Source: Vitrella brassicaformis
Taxonomy: Eukaryota; Sar; Vitrellaceae
Reading direction: 5' to 3'
Assembly (NCBI GenBank): GCA_001179505.1
Contig: CDMY01000531.1
Coordinates: 107,077 to 171,076, forward strand
Length of the DNA stretch: 64,000 nt
Shown here: positions 24,191 through 35,841 of the stretch, piece after piece
Position numbering within the stretch: the stretch's first letter is position 1
How the letters are laid out: every line of letters starts with the position of its first letter
Made by a program: the position numbers and the translations under genes
The notes under the pieces: model-generated
The model's database searches: none
Seen by the model: the letters and a program-made list of their open reading frames with translations, nothing else
Told to the model about the DNA's origin: nothing

Positions 24191-25105
24191 AGACCGCTGC
24201 TGTGCCGCTGTTGCCTTGGCTTCTGTCCGGTCGGGGATGGTCTCGAACACAATGCCGTCGACCTTGCCGGTCTCCAACAGCACAGCCAGCCGCTCTCGGT
24301 GAAAGTCGCGCAGCACGTCAGGATCGACGCCATAGTTGCCCCGATACTCTGCCCCGTCAGCCAGATAGGCTGCACACACAACACAACACAACACAACACA
24401 ACACCATCAGAGAGTCACACAGGCCATCATCATCATCCATTTGGGTGTTGTCGCTTACCTCAGGAAGGGCCACATGACCCGATAATCAGTTTGCCGGCGT
24501 CCTTTCCCCTCCGCTGCCTATGGACGTCTCGCGCCTCGGCCGCCAAATCGATGGCCCTGTGGAAGAGCCCCTGGCTCTCGGATGGGCTCAGACCTGCCAG
24601 TAACACACATACGTCACATAAAGACAGGCAGTGAGCGAACGGCATGGGTGGTGTGTACCTTGCTGTGCGAAGCCCGGGAAGGACGCTTGATGACAGGTGT
24701 GTGTGCAGGCAGGGCCACTAACTAATCTATCTCAGTCACATACGTCATCAGGTGTTCGCATTGCCTGGTAAGTCGATGTGATAGCGACGTCGGCCGCCCC
24801 TGAATGAAACACTCACACGGACGATGTCAGCAGGTGTATCGCAGACAGCGCAGATCAAACAGCCAGACAGCCACACCCACCTGCGTCGAAGAAGCGCAGA
24901 TGGGCGTCACGGATGGCCGCCAGATTTTGCACAGAGAGCATGTTTGTGCCTCATCTATCAGTCCATCCATCCGTGCTGTGAATGTTCTTCTTGCCTCAGT
25001 GAGTAGCCGGGTGCTCCACAGCGGGTGGTTGAGGTCATATCCCTGCCGCTCTAGCTCCACCGCCGAGCCTCCGTCCAGCAGCACAACGGATGCTGAGCGT
25101 CCCAA
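24191..25105 (-). pseudogene. Homocysteine S-methyltransferase remnant, both ends missing
   Basis: Family blocks in order are SVVLLDGGSAVELERQGYDL, NLAAIRDAHLRFFDAG, ADVAITSTYQ, ASFPGFAQQGLS, AIDLAAEARD, LIIGSCGPS, AYLADGAEYRGNYGVDPDVL and GIVFETIPDRTEA. Intact enzymes move a methyl group from S-methylmethionine (or AdoMet) to homocysteine, using a zinc ion held by C-terminal cysteines. Here the frame runs on from EAKATAAQ into microsatellite DNA, and I find no GGCC zinc motif downstream. At the 5' end an in-frame TAA precedes the first block, with no ATG. The join between TYQ and ASFPGF also lacks a simple GT-AG solution. It is therefore probably a decayed copy, though missed exons or assembly error could explain part of it. 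Confidence 0.6.
24504..24533. repeat. 30-base dispersed repeat, copy B
   Basis: An exact match to 22056-22085. On the minus strand this copy encodes the RDVHRQRRGK part of the homocysteine methyltransferase remnant. Confidence 0.9.
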
Positions 25106-25290
25106 GTGAATTTACGAGGCTGTACGTGCGCTACAGCGTGGCCTCACGAGGGCTCGCAGGGCACTGTTCTGATGATCGCTGACTGAACACACTACACCAC
25201 TGTGCTGACTATCGAAAAGGAGGCTCTCCACGCTCGCCGAGACCACGCACCGACACCCAGCAACGCACAGAGCGGCCAGGAGGCTTCGGC

Positions 25291-27953
25291 ATGATGAGCT
25301 GCATGTATCGCATTTTTTGTCCGGCCACCGACGGCCGGATCCTTTCTTCATCGACTTCATCTTCATCGCCGCTGCCCCGCTCCCGCCCCCTCCCCCTCTC
25401 GCTCTCTCTCGTGATGCTCACGCTCTCTCTCTCAACAACATCGCTACTGCCCCTGACTTCGGCCCTCCCACTGGTTGGCCGTGGTGTTGTTGGTGGTGGT
25501 GTTGGGCCACTCAACCGCAACGGGCGCCGCCCCGCCATCCCTGAGGACGTCAAGGTGACTGACGGCCTGTGCAACCTCAACAATCCCTGTGTGCCCACGG
25601 CCAACTGCACACTCACCGTGCCTGTGGTGGGCAAGATGGTGTGCGAGTGTCCCAAGGGTTTCCAGGGTGACGGCAAGAAGGCGGGCACCGGCTGCCAAGA
25701 CGTGGACGAGTGCAAGGCGGGAACGCACACGTGTGGGTCTGAGAAGGACGGGGCCATGTGCAAGAACACCGAGGGGTCCTTCGAGTGCGGCTGCCAAAAG
25801 GGGTGGGAGAAAGGCAAGGGCGGCAAGTGCTTCGGTGAGTGAACAGCCAGCCAGGGAGGGACGGAGAGGGGTGGATGGCGATCGATTGACGCGGATGTGG
25901 GGTGGGTGGTTCGTTCAGACGTCAACGAGTGCGCCAGTCCTCTGACCAACACGTGCGGTGGCGATAGTACATGCACCAACCTACCTGGTACCCGACCATA
26001 AACGCCTCTCTCACCCACGTGCACTTCTCACTCTCTCCATCGGCTTGATTGATACAGGCACGTATCGGTGCGACTGTGGTGACAAGACGATGAAGGCGGC
26101 GCTCAACGGCACGTGCGTCGACCTCAACGAGTGTGAGGACGAGGACGGCAAGTACAACGCATGTGCGCAGAAGTGCAAGAACACACTTGGGGGCTTCACC
26201 TGCTCGTGCAACGAGGGGTACACACTCAACGCCGACGGCCATGCATGTGACGGTGAGCCCGTGATCGCCCAACTACACATGGCACATGGTGGCCCATGAC
26301 GGCTGGTGTGTGGCATGGTGCAGATATCGACGAGTGCACCGCGGGGACACACAAGTGCGGTCAGCACAAGTGCGTCAACTCGGTGGGGAGCTACCGCTGC
26401 GAGTGCAGTGCCGAATTGGGATACCAAGGGGCGGAAGACGGAGTCACCTGCATCAGTACGCTCTCTCACAGCTTTTCCTGCCGACCGATCAGACACACAG
26501 GATGGTCTCCATGTGATGTGTCTGTAGATCTGAATGAGTGCGCCATGAATCCCAACATCTGCGGTCGTGAGAACTGCTGCATGGACCTGGAGCCCGAGCG
26601 GGGCCGCTACAACTGCAGCAGGGCCATTGCCGTCCCCTCAGCATCATCATCACTCTTCCGCTCACCACTGCAAACAGCAACAGCAGCCACCCACGGCACC
26701 GTCTCCGCCCTTGGGGCAGGCGCACCATCAGCATCATGCGTCGGCCTTCTCTGCCCGGCCCATCAGCGCATCCAGCAGCAACAGGCAGAGAGAGAAGCCA
26801 TGGCTCAGATGCTCGCGGCTGCCAGTGCCGGTGCCCCTGGTGCTGGTGCCGTGAAGTGCCTGGAGCGAGACGTCGAGTACCAGGGGTGGGACATCCGGAC
26901 GACCGACGGCGTCATGGCAGTGGCCGATTGCCAGCAGGCGTGCCGGAAGGACCCCGGGTGCGACTTCTTCTCTTACCGTGCCGAAAGGAGCCTGTGTGAG
27001 CTCAAGGCCTCCAACGCGGGACGTACACAGAGCGGAGGCGTCGTTTCCGGACCCAAGGTCTGCCCACAGGTTATGCAGGCCATGGGCGGAGCACTACCAA
27101 GACAAAGTAAGCACCCCTGCACCCCCCTCTCTCCCCCCCAACGCACCACCATCCCTCCCTCCCTCCCTGTGTGTTGTCTCATCGTTCCTCAGGGTATCCC
27201 CGCTTTGGCGGTCGTCGCGGCCGTGGCCTTCAGCCTCTTCAGCGCCGGTCAGAGGTGATGTGGTCGTGTCCTGAGGGCTACAAGTACGCCTCCGACTGGG
27301 CGAGAGAGAAGAAGAAAGAGCGGCGGCAGAACTTCGTCGACACCGTGGTCAAGGAGACGTCCGTCCAGGACCTCGGCAGCCTCGCCACCGACAACGTCTT
27401 CTCCGACCTTGCCTCAGCCGGGCTGACCGGGCTGATCAAGGGCAACAAGACGGAGTCGGGCCAGCAGCAGCAGCTAGGCCAGGGTGAGCAGGACGGCACT
27501 AGCAGCACTCTCCCCGTTTCGTCAATGATGCCCAAGGCGCCTAGCGGTCTGGCGGGTTTCCTAGACTCGTTGCTGGCGAGCGACGTCGAATTCAGCGATG
27601 TAAGTTGGCCGTGGGAGACGTAGCCGTACGGTACAATGGAGCACGCAAGCAGTAGACACAGGAAGGAGTAAGCCGTACTGAAAAAACGGGGGGAGCGAGC
27701 CAAAGGGGAGGGATGGAGGGATGGTTGGTAACCGCATCCATTCACGCATGCACGCACACACACGTCCATGTGTGCCCGTGATTTTCTAAGATGCATCCAT
27801 CCATCCATCCGTTTAGTTACACACACTGCAGCACAAGTGGCCAATTGATCACCGTCTCTCTCTCTGTCTCTGTCTCTGTCTTGCGTGCAGCTCTCCCAAA
27901 TCGCGAACTTGGCGCTCAACATCGCGGGTATCGCCGGCGACTACTCCATCTAA
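25291..27953 (+). CDS. Secreted or surface multi-EGF protein with a PAN/apple domain
   Basis: The N-terminus has a hydrophobic stretch (LPLSLSLVMLTLSLSTTSLL) that fits a signal peptide or anchor. Five EGF-like modules follow: one beginning CNLNNPCVPTANC, then calcium-binding types marked DVDEC, DVNEC, DLNEC and DIDEC, plus an incomplete DLNECAMNPNICGRENCC unit. After a Q/A-rich linker comes a PAN/apple domain (26860-27070): CLERDVEYQGWDIRT, DCQQACRKDPGCDFFSYRAE, LCELKASNAG. The C-terminal part is charged (DWAREKKKERRQNFVD) and ends LNIAGIAGDYSI, TAA 27951-27953. Introns between EGF modules are all phase 1. EGF plus PAN is the build of apicomplexan microneme adhesins, so adhesion or ligand binding at the surface is likely but inferred. 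Starts at 25294, 25303 or 25414 are also possible. Confidence 0.85.
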
Positions 27954-29282
27954 TCCGGCGGACCGGCGCCCCGGCACGATTCCCAGCGCGTCCACCGCCA
28001 TCCATCGCATGTTTGTCGTGAGTGATTCCTTCCTGTGTCCGTCCGTGGGAGTCCTTGCCCGACAGTCGCAGCCCTCCCCGCAATCGCCGTTTGAGCGTTG
28101 GCGTCGTACGAAGGCTGCCCTCGGGTCACCAGAGACTCCCACGAGTGATAGACGAGAGATGAGATGACATGAGATAAGACAGAAGGGAAGGCACATCGAT
28201 ATGTTTATGGGTTTGTCCATAGGTCTGTATGTATGTGTGCATGTATGTGTGTGAATGTATGTGTGTGTCTGTGTATGTGTGTATTGCTTTGATCGGTCGC
28301 TGAGTGCAGAGAAGGTGTCGTATGTGTGTGCGTCGACTGGACCGTTTTGCCTCCCTTCTTGGCTTGGCTTTTTTCCGTGTTCGTGTTTCATTGACTGACA
28401 GAGACAAGAGAGAGAGTGAGCGAGACGCTACATACATATCGTCGATCGCATACATGTCTGTCTGTATGTGTACATGCGCATGACTGATGTCTATCGCTAG
28501 CAGGCAGCCCTCCCGCCTGCCCACCCACCCACCCACCCACCCACCCACCTGGTTGTCTGCCTCCAATGGATTTCATCAACTACTCGTTTTTCCCTCTGTC
28601 TCGCACGTTTCTTTTTGACCTCCCGTCCCTCCCTTCATCCCACGATGGATGGATGGATGCGTGTGCATGTATACGTACATTCGCAAGTGAGAGAGGCGAG
28701 CCAGGGTTTTCTCCGTCGCCCTCGTTCGCCACTCCCTCCTCTCGGATGTGTGTGTGGGGGTGCGTGGATGCCTGTGTGATGTGCTATATAAGTCGGTGTC
28801 TGCCTGCTTTTATGTGTGTATGCTCGTGGGTGCATGGCGTGGCACGGCTGTGGGGCGTCATCATGCCCGTCCAGCCAGCCACATACACTTCTCTGTTCGT
28901 GTGCCGTCCGACCCTGTAGAAAGATAGACACATGCAGATATTGCATTGAAGGTCAGCCAGCAGGTAGCGTGCCTCCCTCAGCTCAGCTCATTTCCATCCA
29001 CAGCGTGTGACAGCCAGGCAGACGATACGAGCCAGATGGCGCCCAATGGCGCGTCTCAGGCCGGTGACGGCTCAATGCAGCCTCTAAGGCCGCTGATGCT
29101 GTGGCTGATCGATCATGGACCGACGCGATGCAGGCAGATACAGACAGGTCGATGAGTGGACGGATGGATGGATGGATGGGCAGGGCAGGAGGGCGGGTGT
29201 TTCGTGAGACACTTCATCAGTGCGTGTATCGTTTTACGTCAATCAATGTGTCAGCTTCTCACCCACTCATCTCACCTTTCGG
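27954..29282. other. Microsatellite-rich intergenic region, no gene seen
   Basis: It contains TGTATG-type repeats (28220-28290), CCCA repeats (28520-28552) and GGAT repeats (28645-28662, 29160-29180). No exon chain or RNA gene is recognised between the two convergent genes. Confidence 0.6.
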
Positions 29283-30773
29283 TCATTCAAGCAGCAGCCC
29301 ATCCATGTCGTCATATTTCTGTGTGTCTCGCATGAATCTCTCCCAAACCACATCCCACAGCGCATCACTCGGGTCATCAGGCATGTTCGCAGGCCCGCTC
29401 GACTTGCGTACTCTCGCCCGCAGCCACCGATACAGCCGCATATCCATATCCTTCGCCTCCCCTTCACTCCGGGCCGCCGCTTCCATGTCTCTCAATCCAA
29501 TGGCGTCCAGAGAATCCATAAAAGCCCCAAGCACAGCCAATGGACAGATGTAATCATCTTTTGGGTCCCCTGTGTCCGTCTCGCACTCCCATTTGATCTC
29601 CCAAATGTGGTTGAGATGGCGGAAAGCCATGAAGAGGTGCATCGTTGGGGCGGGGTCGAATTCGGTGGCTTCCACGGGACACACGTGGACGAACAGGTCC
29701 ATTTCGAAGAGCAGTTTCCTTAGCTCGGGCACATCCTCCGCTTCCCATGCTTTAGTATCCATGTCGATGTCAGGCTTGCTCTTTTCGCCACTGTAGATGT
29801 CCTCTGCTTCCCAAGCCCGGCGGGCTTTCCCTCTCCGCTGCTTTCTTGTTGCTGGCGGCCTGTGCTTTTTTGCGTCGGCCGCTATCTTTTCGGGGTCGAT
29901 CCAGCCGGTCAGGGGCGTCGCTTCGATGACGGCGAACAGGAGACCTGCATCATTCACATGGGATCAAGGATGGAGGGAAACCAACAACCCCGACCTGCAG
30001 CAAGAGAGCTTACGTCGACTCTGCTGTGGGGTCTCAAGATTCCGTTCTTTCATCCTCTGCAGCATTGCTGCATGCCTCCGCCCCACGTCGGTGTTGGCCA
30101 TACTCCTGCCCGCCTGCCAGGTCCAGAACATTTCCCGGCCCTTGTGACAAACCCACAGATACCGAGACCAAGGGGAGTAGCTTACAATTTGTGTCGTTTG
30201 GGTGGCATACCTTGATGCGCATGGCGTTCAAGGCAGCTTTCTCCCATATGTCTTTCCTCATATTCGTCTTGGGACACGTGTAGAGGTGCTCCGAGAGGCC
30301 GGGGACGTCTCGGTAGAGAGTCGTTTCGAATCTCACCAGGCCGGGCCGCTTCACTTGCTCTGCTGGAGGCTTGATGTTGAGCCTCTTGTTTATCTTGTCC
30401 TGAAGGTGGTACCGGATGTTTTTCTGCATGCCCAGCCGGCTCCCCAGTTCCGTCCTGTGGATGTTCTCGACGAACTCGATGAAGAGCTGGCTGACTGCAC
30501 TGGAGACCAACCTGTATCATGTCACACAGACACAGCTGATCAGACCAAGGAAACCTTTCTTGTGCGTTCACACCTGTAGGATAACGTCGCCACAGTCAAG
30601 GTTGCCGCGATGGAAGGAGAAAATGCGACGAGGCTCCTTCCGTCACGCTCATCTTCCTTCGCCGTTTCGACGGCGGGACCATTCCATGACGCCATGCACC
30701 GGCAAGAAACGAACCCCAGCAGCAGCCAGATGGTGACGGTCATTGCAAAGAGGCACGCTGACGTAGTTTTCAT
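29283..30773 (-). CDS. Secreted or membrane-anchored protein of unknown function
   Basis: The first exon starts at ATG 30773 with MKTTSACLFAMTVTIWLLLG, a signal peptide or anchor. The second exon carries QLFIEFVENIHRTELGSRLG, YHLQDKINKRLNIKPPAEQ and TTLYRDVPGLSEHLYTCPKT. The long last exon (up to about 29945) is acidic and tryptophan-rich: RRAWEAEDIYSGEKSKPDID, VPELRKLLFEMDLFVHVCPV, DALWDVVWERFMRDTQKYDD, with TGA at 29283-29285. I recognise no family. It diverges from the second MORN gene, with 184 bases between start codons. Confidence 0.7.
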
Positions 30774-30957
30774 CAGCCCTTCTGCCCTTCTGCCCCCCGA
30801 GCAGTTTCACGGAATGCCCCCGGCAAGCCCGCAAAGAGTTGCTGAACAACAGGGCACACCAGGTATGCACAGAGGCCCGCAAAGACTCCCAGTGAGCCGA
30901 AATCATCTTCCTCTGTCATCCTCTTTGGAATTCAGGCTGCATCTTCGCATCTTCCTC

Positions 30958-31899
30958 ATGTCGGTGGTGTTCTCGGAAGGTGCGTCGCCATCAGTAGTGA
31001 CGATGGACGCCGATGTGCTCCTCTCCCTCTCCCAAGACCACCGCCACACGCAGCAGGCGCTCATCGAGGAGCTCACCAGGCAGCGCGATGAGTTGAGGGG
31101 TGAGCTCGGTGACTACAAGCGACGGCTGGAGGCGGCAGAGCAACGCGATCGAGACGCGGAGGCCCACATGAGGCTGCTCGAGGCCCAGCTGGCGAGGGAA
31201 TCGGCACTCAGGACGGAGGTGCAGCGGCAGAGGGACGAGTACCTAGCAGAGCGAGATGAGCTGAAGACTGAGCGTGATGCCTATCGGCAGAGGCACGATC
31301 AGGCGGAGCAGCATCGTCATCAGGCGGAGGCACGCAGCCAGGAGCTTGCGACTGAGCTGGCTCGTCAGAAGGAGAATGACGCTGGCCCGCTCGTCCCCAA
31401 GACGATCGTGTGGAGTGGCGGACTGTATTACGGCACCGTGCAGGACGGCAAACCTCACGGCAGTGGCGTGCTGCGGACACTGGACGGGAGCCGCAAGGTA
31501 TACGAGGGAGACTGGATGGCGGGCTGCCGTCAAGGAACTGGCACAGCATACTGGTCGAACGGCGGCGCACGCAAAGGCCAGTGGGCAAGTGGGCAGATGG
31601 TGGGCGAGGGGAGAGCCGACAAGATGCCCTTGGGGGGCGGCACCACATACACTGGCCCACTGCTTGCCGGCAAGCCTCATGGCCACGGCACCAGCTACCA
31701 TCAGAATGGCAACAAGCTGTATGAGGGCCAGTGGGAGAATGGACAGCGATACGGCATCCTCTTCGATGGTCAGTGGAACAAGGGTTTCGCTCCCGAGGGG
31801 ACATTCTACCCTAGCTACTCTCAGCAACACGACTACGGAGGGCCCCCTGCGTGGGTGCCCAGCAGCATGACGCCAACATACCCTTACCACACCCCCTAG
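30958..31899 (+). CDS. Coiled-coil and MORN-repeat protein (copy 2)
   Basis: A single exon of 313 codons. ATG 30958 is chosen because the peptide from it (MSVVFSEGASPSVVTM) matches the start of copy 3 at 47228. The frame is open further upstream but overlaps the divergent neighbour. Residues 20-135 form a long charged coiled coil (HTQQALIEELTRQRDELRGE, RQRHDQAEQHRHQAEARSQE). The linker GPLVPKTIVW leads into about five MORN units, for example YYGTVQDGKPHGSGVL and YTGPLLAGKPHGHGTSYHQN. The family role is scaffolding or membrane association. It is shorter than copies 1 and 3, with fewer MORN units. Confidence 0.88.
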   Translation: MSVVFSEGASPSVVTMDADVLLSLSQDHRHTQQALIEELTRQRDELRGELGDYKRRLEAAEQRDRDAEAHMRLLEAQLARESALRTEVQRQRDEYLAERDELKTERDAYRQRHDQAEQHRHQAEARSQELATELARQKENDAGPLVPKTIVWSGGLYYGTVQDGKPHGSGVLRTLDGSRKVYEGDWMAGCRQGTGTAYWSNGGARKGQWASGQMVGEGRADKMPLGGGTTYTGPLLAGKPHGHGTSYHQNGNKLYEGQWENGQRYGILFDGQWNKGFAPEGTFYPSYSQQHDYGGPPAWVPSSMTPTYPYHTP

Positions 31900-32294
31900 C
31901 GCCAGGGGGGGGTATGACAAGGGGTGAGGTGCTTTGTTGTAGATTGTGTGGACACAGGCAGATTGTGACTCCCTCTGACACCCATTCGTGCCTTCAATGC
32001 CTTTTTCGGACCATGAGTAGGAAATGCTCAGTGTCTCTGTATGTTTGTGGAGCTTTATGCAATTACTTACATAAATGAGAATGGATGAAGTTTCTTCGCG
32101 GCAAGGCAAGCCATTGCTGCAATGCACATATGCCTGCCTGCCTTCAGGTCCATCCCATCCACACACATACAAAGCCGTCCATCTAGTGATGGAAAGCAAC
32201 ACGATGTCTATCAACATACATACGCAACCATTGCAGCAAAGCAAGCGTCATTGCTCCCCACCTCACCGCACCTCACCGCACCTCACTCGCTCAC
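31900..32294. other. Short intergenic stretch, no gene seen
   Basis: This lies between convergent gene ends. It contains a CCTCACCGCA short tandem repeat near 32258-32290. Nothing else is supported. Confidence 0.5.
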
Positions 32295-33682
32295 TCACGC
32301 GGCCCCAGACTTGACAGAGCCAGGTGTGGACGGCGTCACGCCCCTCATGGCCACATCCACAGCGCCCTCATCATCCACTGCCATGCCAAACATAAACCTG
32401 CTCGCCACATCCGGCGTCCCCTCTCGCTCGAACGACCGCCGCACCATCTGGTCAGCCGTCAACAAAGTCGACTTGGGAGCCGGCCTCTTCAGCTTCGCTC
32501 CCGCGGCAGCCGCAGTGCCCGCCAGATAGAGCGTCCCGTCGCTCTTGATGGCCAGCCGCTTGGCTATGGCGCTGTAGCTGTTGTGAGACTCTGCAAGCGC
32601 CTTTGTGTGTGTCTTCTCGTCAAGGATGAGCTCGAGATGGGCGAGGGAGGGGGGCAGGGTGGGTGAGGGGGCTTCTTCCGAGTCGGCGGTGATGGTGAGG
32701 GTGCGGCCGTCGACCAGGAACTCAATCAGGTAGAAGCGGCCATCCAGCTTGCGGCCCTCTTTCAGCACGCGCCTGCAACCAAACAAGCACAGAGACATGC
32801 AGACAGACGGCAGAGACATGACGTCATGAAAGCGCATGCATCCCTAGCGGCCTGTTACCGTGGTCCCGCTTCGCCTGCCTTCTTCTTGGCCCTCTTCTGC
32901 GTCGATGCGGCCGAGGGGCCGCCCACCATTCCCGCCTTCATCACACTGCTGGGCTCACTCTGTACCCACCGGTGACTCGCCATGCCATCCGTCTGTGCCA
33001 TCCCACCCTCAACCGTCGTGTGGTGGGGCTTCAATGGCGGCAGCCTCACCGCCTCCCGTGGCTTGCGGGCGCCGAGCGTCACGGGGAACTCGCATATGTT
33101 GTTAAGGTACCTTTCCTGCTCGACGGCGGCCTGCACCCACTCCCTGTGGTTGTAGACGGGCCGCACCCTCTCGAGCCGCTTGAGCAGCCGGTGGTTCTCG
33201 TGTGTGATGCGGCCGACCTCCTTCTTGCGATATTCACGGTTGAGGGAGACGGGGCCGGGCACGCTGCGGATGGCACTGAAGGTGGGCTTGCGCATGATCT
33301 CCGCCATGCGCCTGCACGCCAGGCAGAGAAAGACACGACCATGAGAGGCCCCGACAGACAGCCAGTCACCCATTCCCCCACGCACCTGAGTAGGAATTTG
33401 TTTTCCCTGTCGATTGCGGCGTAGTGCTCTTCGAGCATTATCTCCCGCTTGCGGTTGGACAGCAGAAAGGTGGGGCGGGTGGGCTCCTCGTTGTCGATGT
33501 ACCCCTTCATGCCCTGGGTGCACCCCATGCATCCCGTTCACACTCGGACATTCCACTGCGTATGTACATCCACACGAGTACATCATCATACGTACCTTGA
33601 GTCGTCGTTCGTGCCTCTCCTGGTCCTCCTCCTTCCATTTCTTGCTGCAGATTTTGCTGGCGCACGGGATGGAACGAAACAT
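32295..33682 (-). CDS. CFAP97 (hemingway)-domain protein, likely axonemal
   Basis: Four or more exons. Exon 1 (ATG 33682) reads MFRSIPCASKICSKKWKEED. Exon 2 has YIDNEEPTRPTFLLSNRKRE and EEHYAAIDRENKFLLR. Exon 3 carries the CFAP97-like core: RITHENHRLLKRLERVRPVY followed by REWVQAAVEQERYLNNICEF. The last exon has LDGRFYLIEFLVDGRTLTIT, and LAESHNSYSAIAKRLAIKSD, ending at TGA 32295-32297. CFAP97-family proteins are linked to cilia and flagella in animals and protists. The conserved ENHRLLKRL...YNHREW pattern supports the call; the C-terminal half has no named domain. It implies a flagellated life stage. Confidence 0.7.
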
Positions 33683-34270
33683 GATGGCGGGGGAGAGACA
33701 GGTAGGCCTCTTCGAGGCCGAATACGGAGGGGATAGAGTTACAGGAGGGGCCCGAGAAAAGAGTCTGCCAAATTGCCCGGTGCGGTTGCCTCTGCCTGTC
33801 AGCTGCTGAAGGGCACAACTGACGACAAGCAATGAGTGTGCTGCTCGGCGATTTCGAGACCTGGGGGGCCTGTGGGGGACGGCGTCTGCATGCATGCATC
33901 GAACAAATAATGCATTCACAACGCACGAAGAAAGCATCCATTCTTAATTAGAGTCCGACTATCGATCCTACTATGACTGGGCATGTCTACAGATGAGCAC
34001 TTGCTATGCGAACGCCAGCCGATCTGTCATGGCTTCGACAGAAGAAGGGCTGTCGTCCGCAGGGCAAATCTCATCTGCAGCTGATCCACACCCAGATCAC
34101 CCGGCCTGCTCCCAGCCACTGACCACCCATCCACCCTTTCACTATCCCAGTAATCTACTAATCATCTGGCCACAACAGGCGGCCATTAAGTCCCACGGAA
34201 AAAGGGTGCAGCAGCAGCCAGCAGCCCGCCTTATCGTGTGTCTGTGCACAGAGGTGCTCTCTGCGTATGC
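33683..34270. other. Intergenic, no gene seen
   Basis: This is the upstream region of the CFAP97-like gene and the downstream region of the polytopic membrane gene. No repeats or exons stand out. Confidence 0.5.
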
Positions 34271-35841
34271 TCAGCGTGTCTTGGCTTTGTGCAGGAACGG
34301 TGGCAGCCAGAACAAGTAGGAGATGACCGAAGCCGCACAGAAGGCCCATCCCCAAGAAGGGCACACATACTGCAGCCAGTGCAGGCAGGCAGGCACGCAC
34401 ACAGCCACAAGAAGGCGCGTTTCCCACCTGCCGTAATGATCACTGGCTGCTTGCTCAGCTTAGCTTACATGTGGTGACGACATGGCGTCCATCATGGTGA
34501 CGGCCAGGAACCCCGCCCACACCCGCCAGAGCCACTGGTGGCGCAAGGGGACAAACGGCATGGCACAGACGCCGAACAGCGCCACCGACAGCGTGCACAT
34601 CGACCACTCGGACGGCTCTTGCTGCTCAGGCTGCTTGACAGTGAACCTCAGCAGGGAGTGATGCGGCCACACATGGGTGTTCCTCGCCCACCTATAAGCA
34701 AACCACCCAGAACACGACACTATAAAGGCCGGCACACGTGTACGTAGCCTCGTTGCTGGCTTCTCACCATCGGTAGGTTAGTATCTCGGGCGTGAGGAGT
34801 GCATGAAATGTCGGCGCTTTCAGCAGGGCAAAGGGGAGCTGGCACGCCGAAAGGCAGAGGACGGCCACGTGTCCCAGCACCACAAGAGACTTGACAGTCT
34901 GCACACACAAACGGAGAGAATGAAGACATCCAACACACGCCACGAACCACGCAAGCACCTGCTTCCCCTCTCCCTCACCGTGTTCTGCCACAATTGGGCG
35001 AGGTTGTCAGGTGACCGACAGAAGAGAATCGCCCCCACCAGCAGCCCCCCGGCCGTCTGAGATACCCGCCACAAGTGGTGCGACCCGCGAAACAGCATCG
35101 GCAGCCACACGAGGCCCAGCATGAGGATGATGGTGTGCCACCGCACTTCGATGTTGAAGGGCAGCAGACGGGCGTAGGGGTTGTTGCGCAGCCCTTGCGG
35201 ATACACACGCTGAACACATACAAACACGGGAGAAGGCAATTAACTATGCACATCAGTCCGTGTCTGTCTGTCTGCTCGCTCACCGGGTTGTGCAGACAGA
35301 TGTATGCCAGCATGGCAAACAGCACCGTGTCGAAACCCGTCGAGCAAAGGCCCCCGAAGAGCCACACCTTGGTCATCTGAGTCCCGGCCGCTATCAACAC
35401 CAGGTGCAGCAACGCCATCCACTCGCTAGTGCCGGCAATGTCGTACAGCCAGAAACCGACCCAGAAGCACAACAGCGGCGCCACAAACACCCAATAAAAC
35501 CACGAGTAGTCGGAAAAGTACGCCAGGGACGCTGCGAACTTCCACCACTTTGTCGCCATGGGCGTGGTCTGGTCAACGCACACGTCGGCATGGTCGATGT
35601 GTAAGAGCCACACGACGACCAAGGACAGCCAGGGCAAGAGGCCGAGGAGCGTGGCGATGATGGGAAGCCGCCCGCTGCAGATGTGGTAGTGGATGAGGTG
35701 GCATGAGCGCCATAAGGTGTCGAAGGACAGCGGGCCCGGCAGCCCGGATCCGTCATTGATGATGTTCGGCGCCCTCTCGGCCACCATCCACAGGCCCGCT
35801 CCAACAGCCACAACCACAGTCAGCGTCACAAGATCTGCCAT
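34271..35841 (-). CDS. Polytopic membrane protein of unknown family
   Basis: ATG 35841 opens with a membrane segment (LVTLTVVVAVGAGLWMV). Roughly nine to ten hydrophobic segments follow, including IATLLGLLPWLSLVVVWLLH, WFYWVFVAPLLCFWVGFWLY, LLHLVLIAAGTQMTKVWLFG, IILMLGLVWLPMLF, VVLGHVAVLCLSACQLPF and WSMCTLSVALFGVCAMPFV. The last exon seems to read YVCPSWGWAFCAASVISYLF and ends in KAKTR, TGA at 34271-34273, using an intron from the GTAAGC after SPH to the acceptor near 34372. Loops are rich in aromatic residues and histidines. I do not recognise the family; transporter or acyltransferase-like folds are possible. Confidence 0.65.

Noticed and set aside
28201-28300. Regular repeats suggestive of a CRISPR-like array
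   Set aside because: They are simple TGTATG microsatellites with no spacers, in a eukaryotic genome.
30610-30957. Upstream extension of MORN copy 2 from ATG 30610
   Set aside because: It overlaps exon 1 of the divergent secreted-protein gene, and the conserved paralog start is at 30958.
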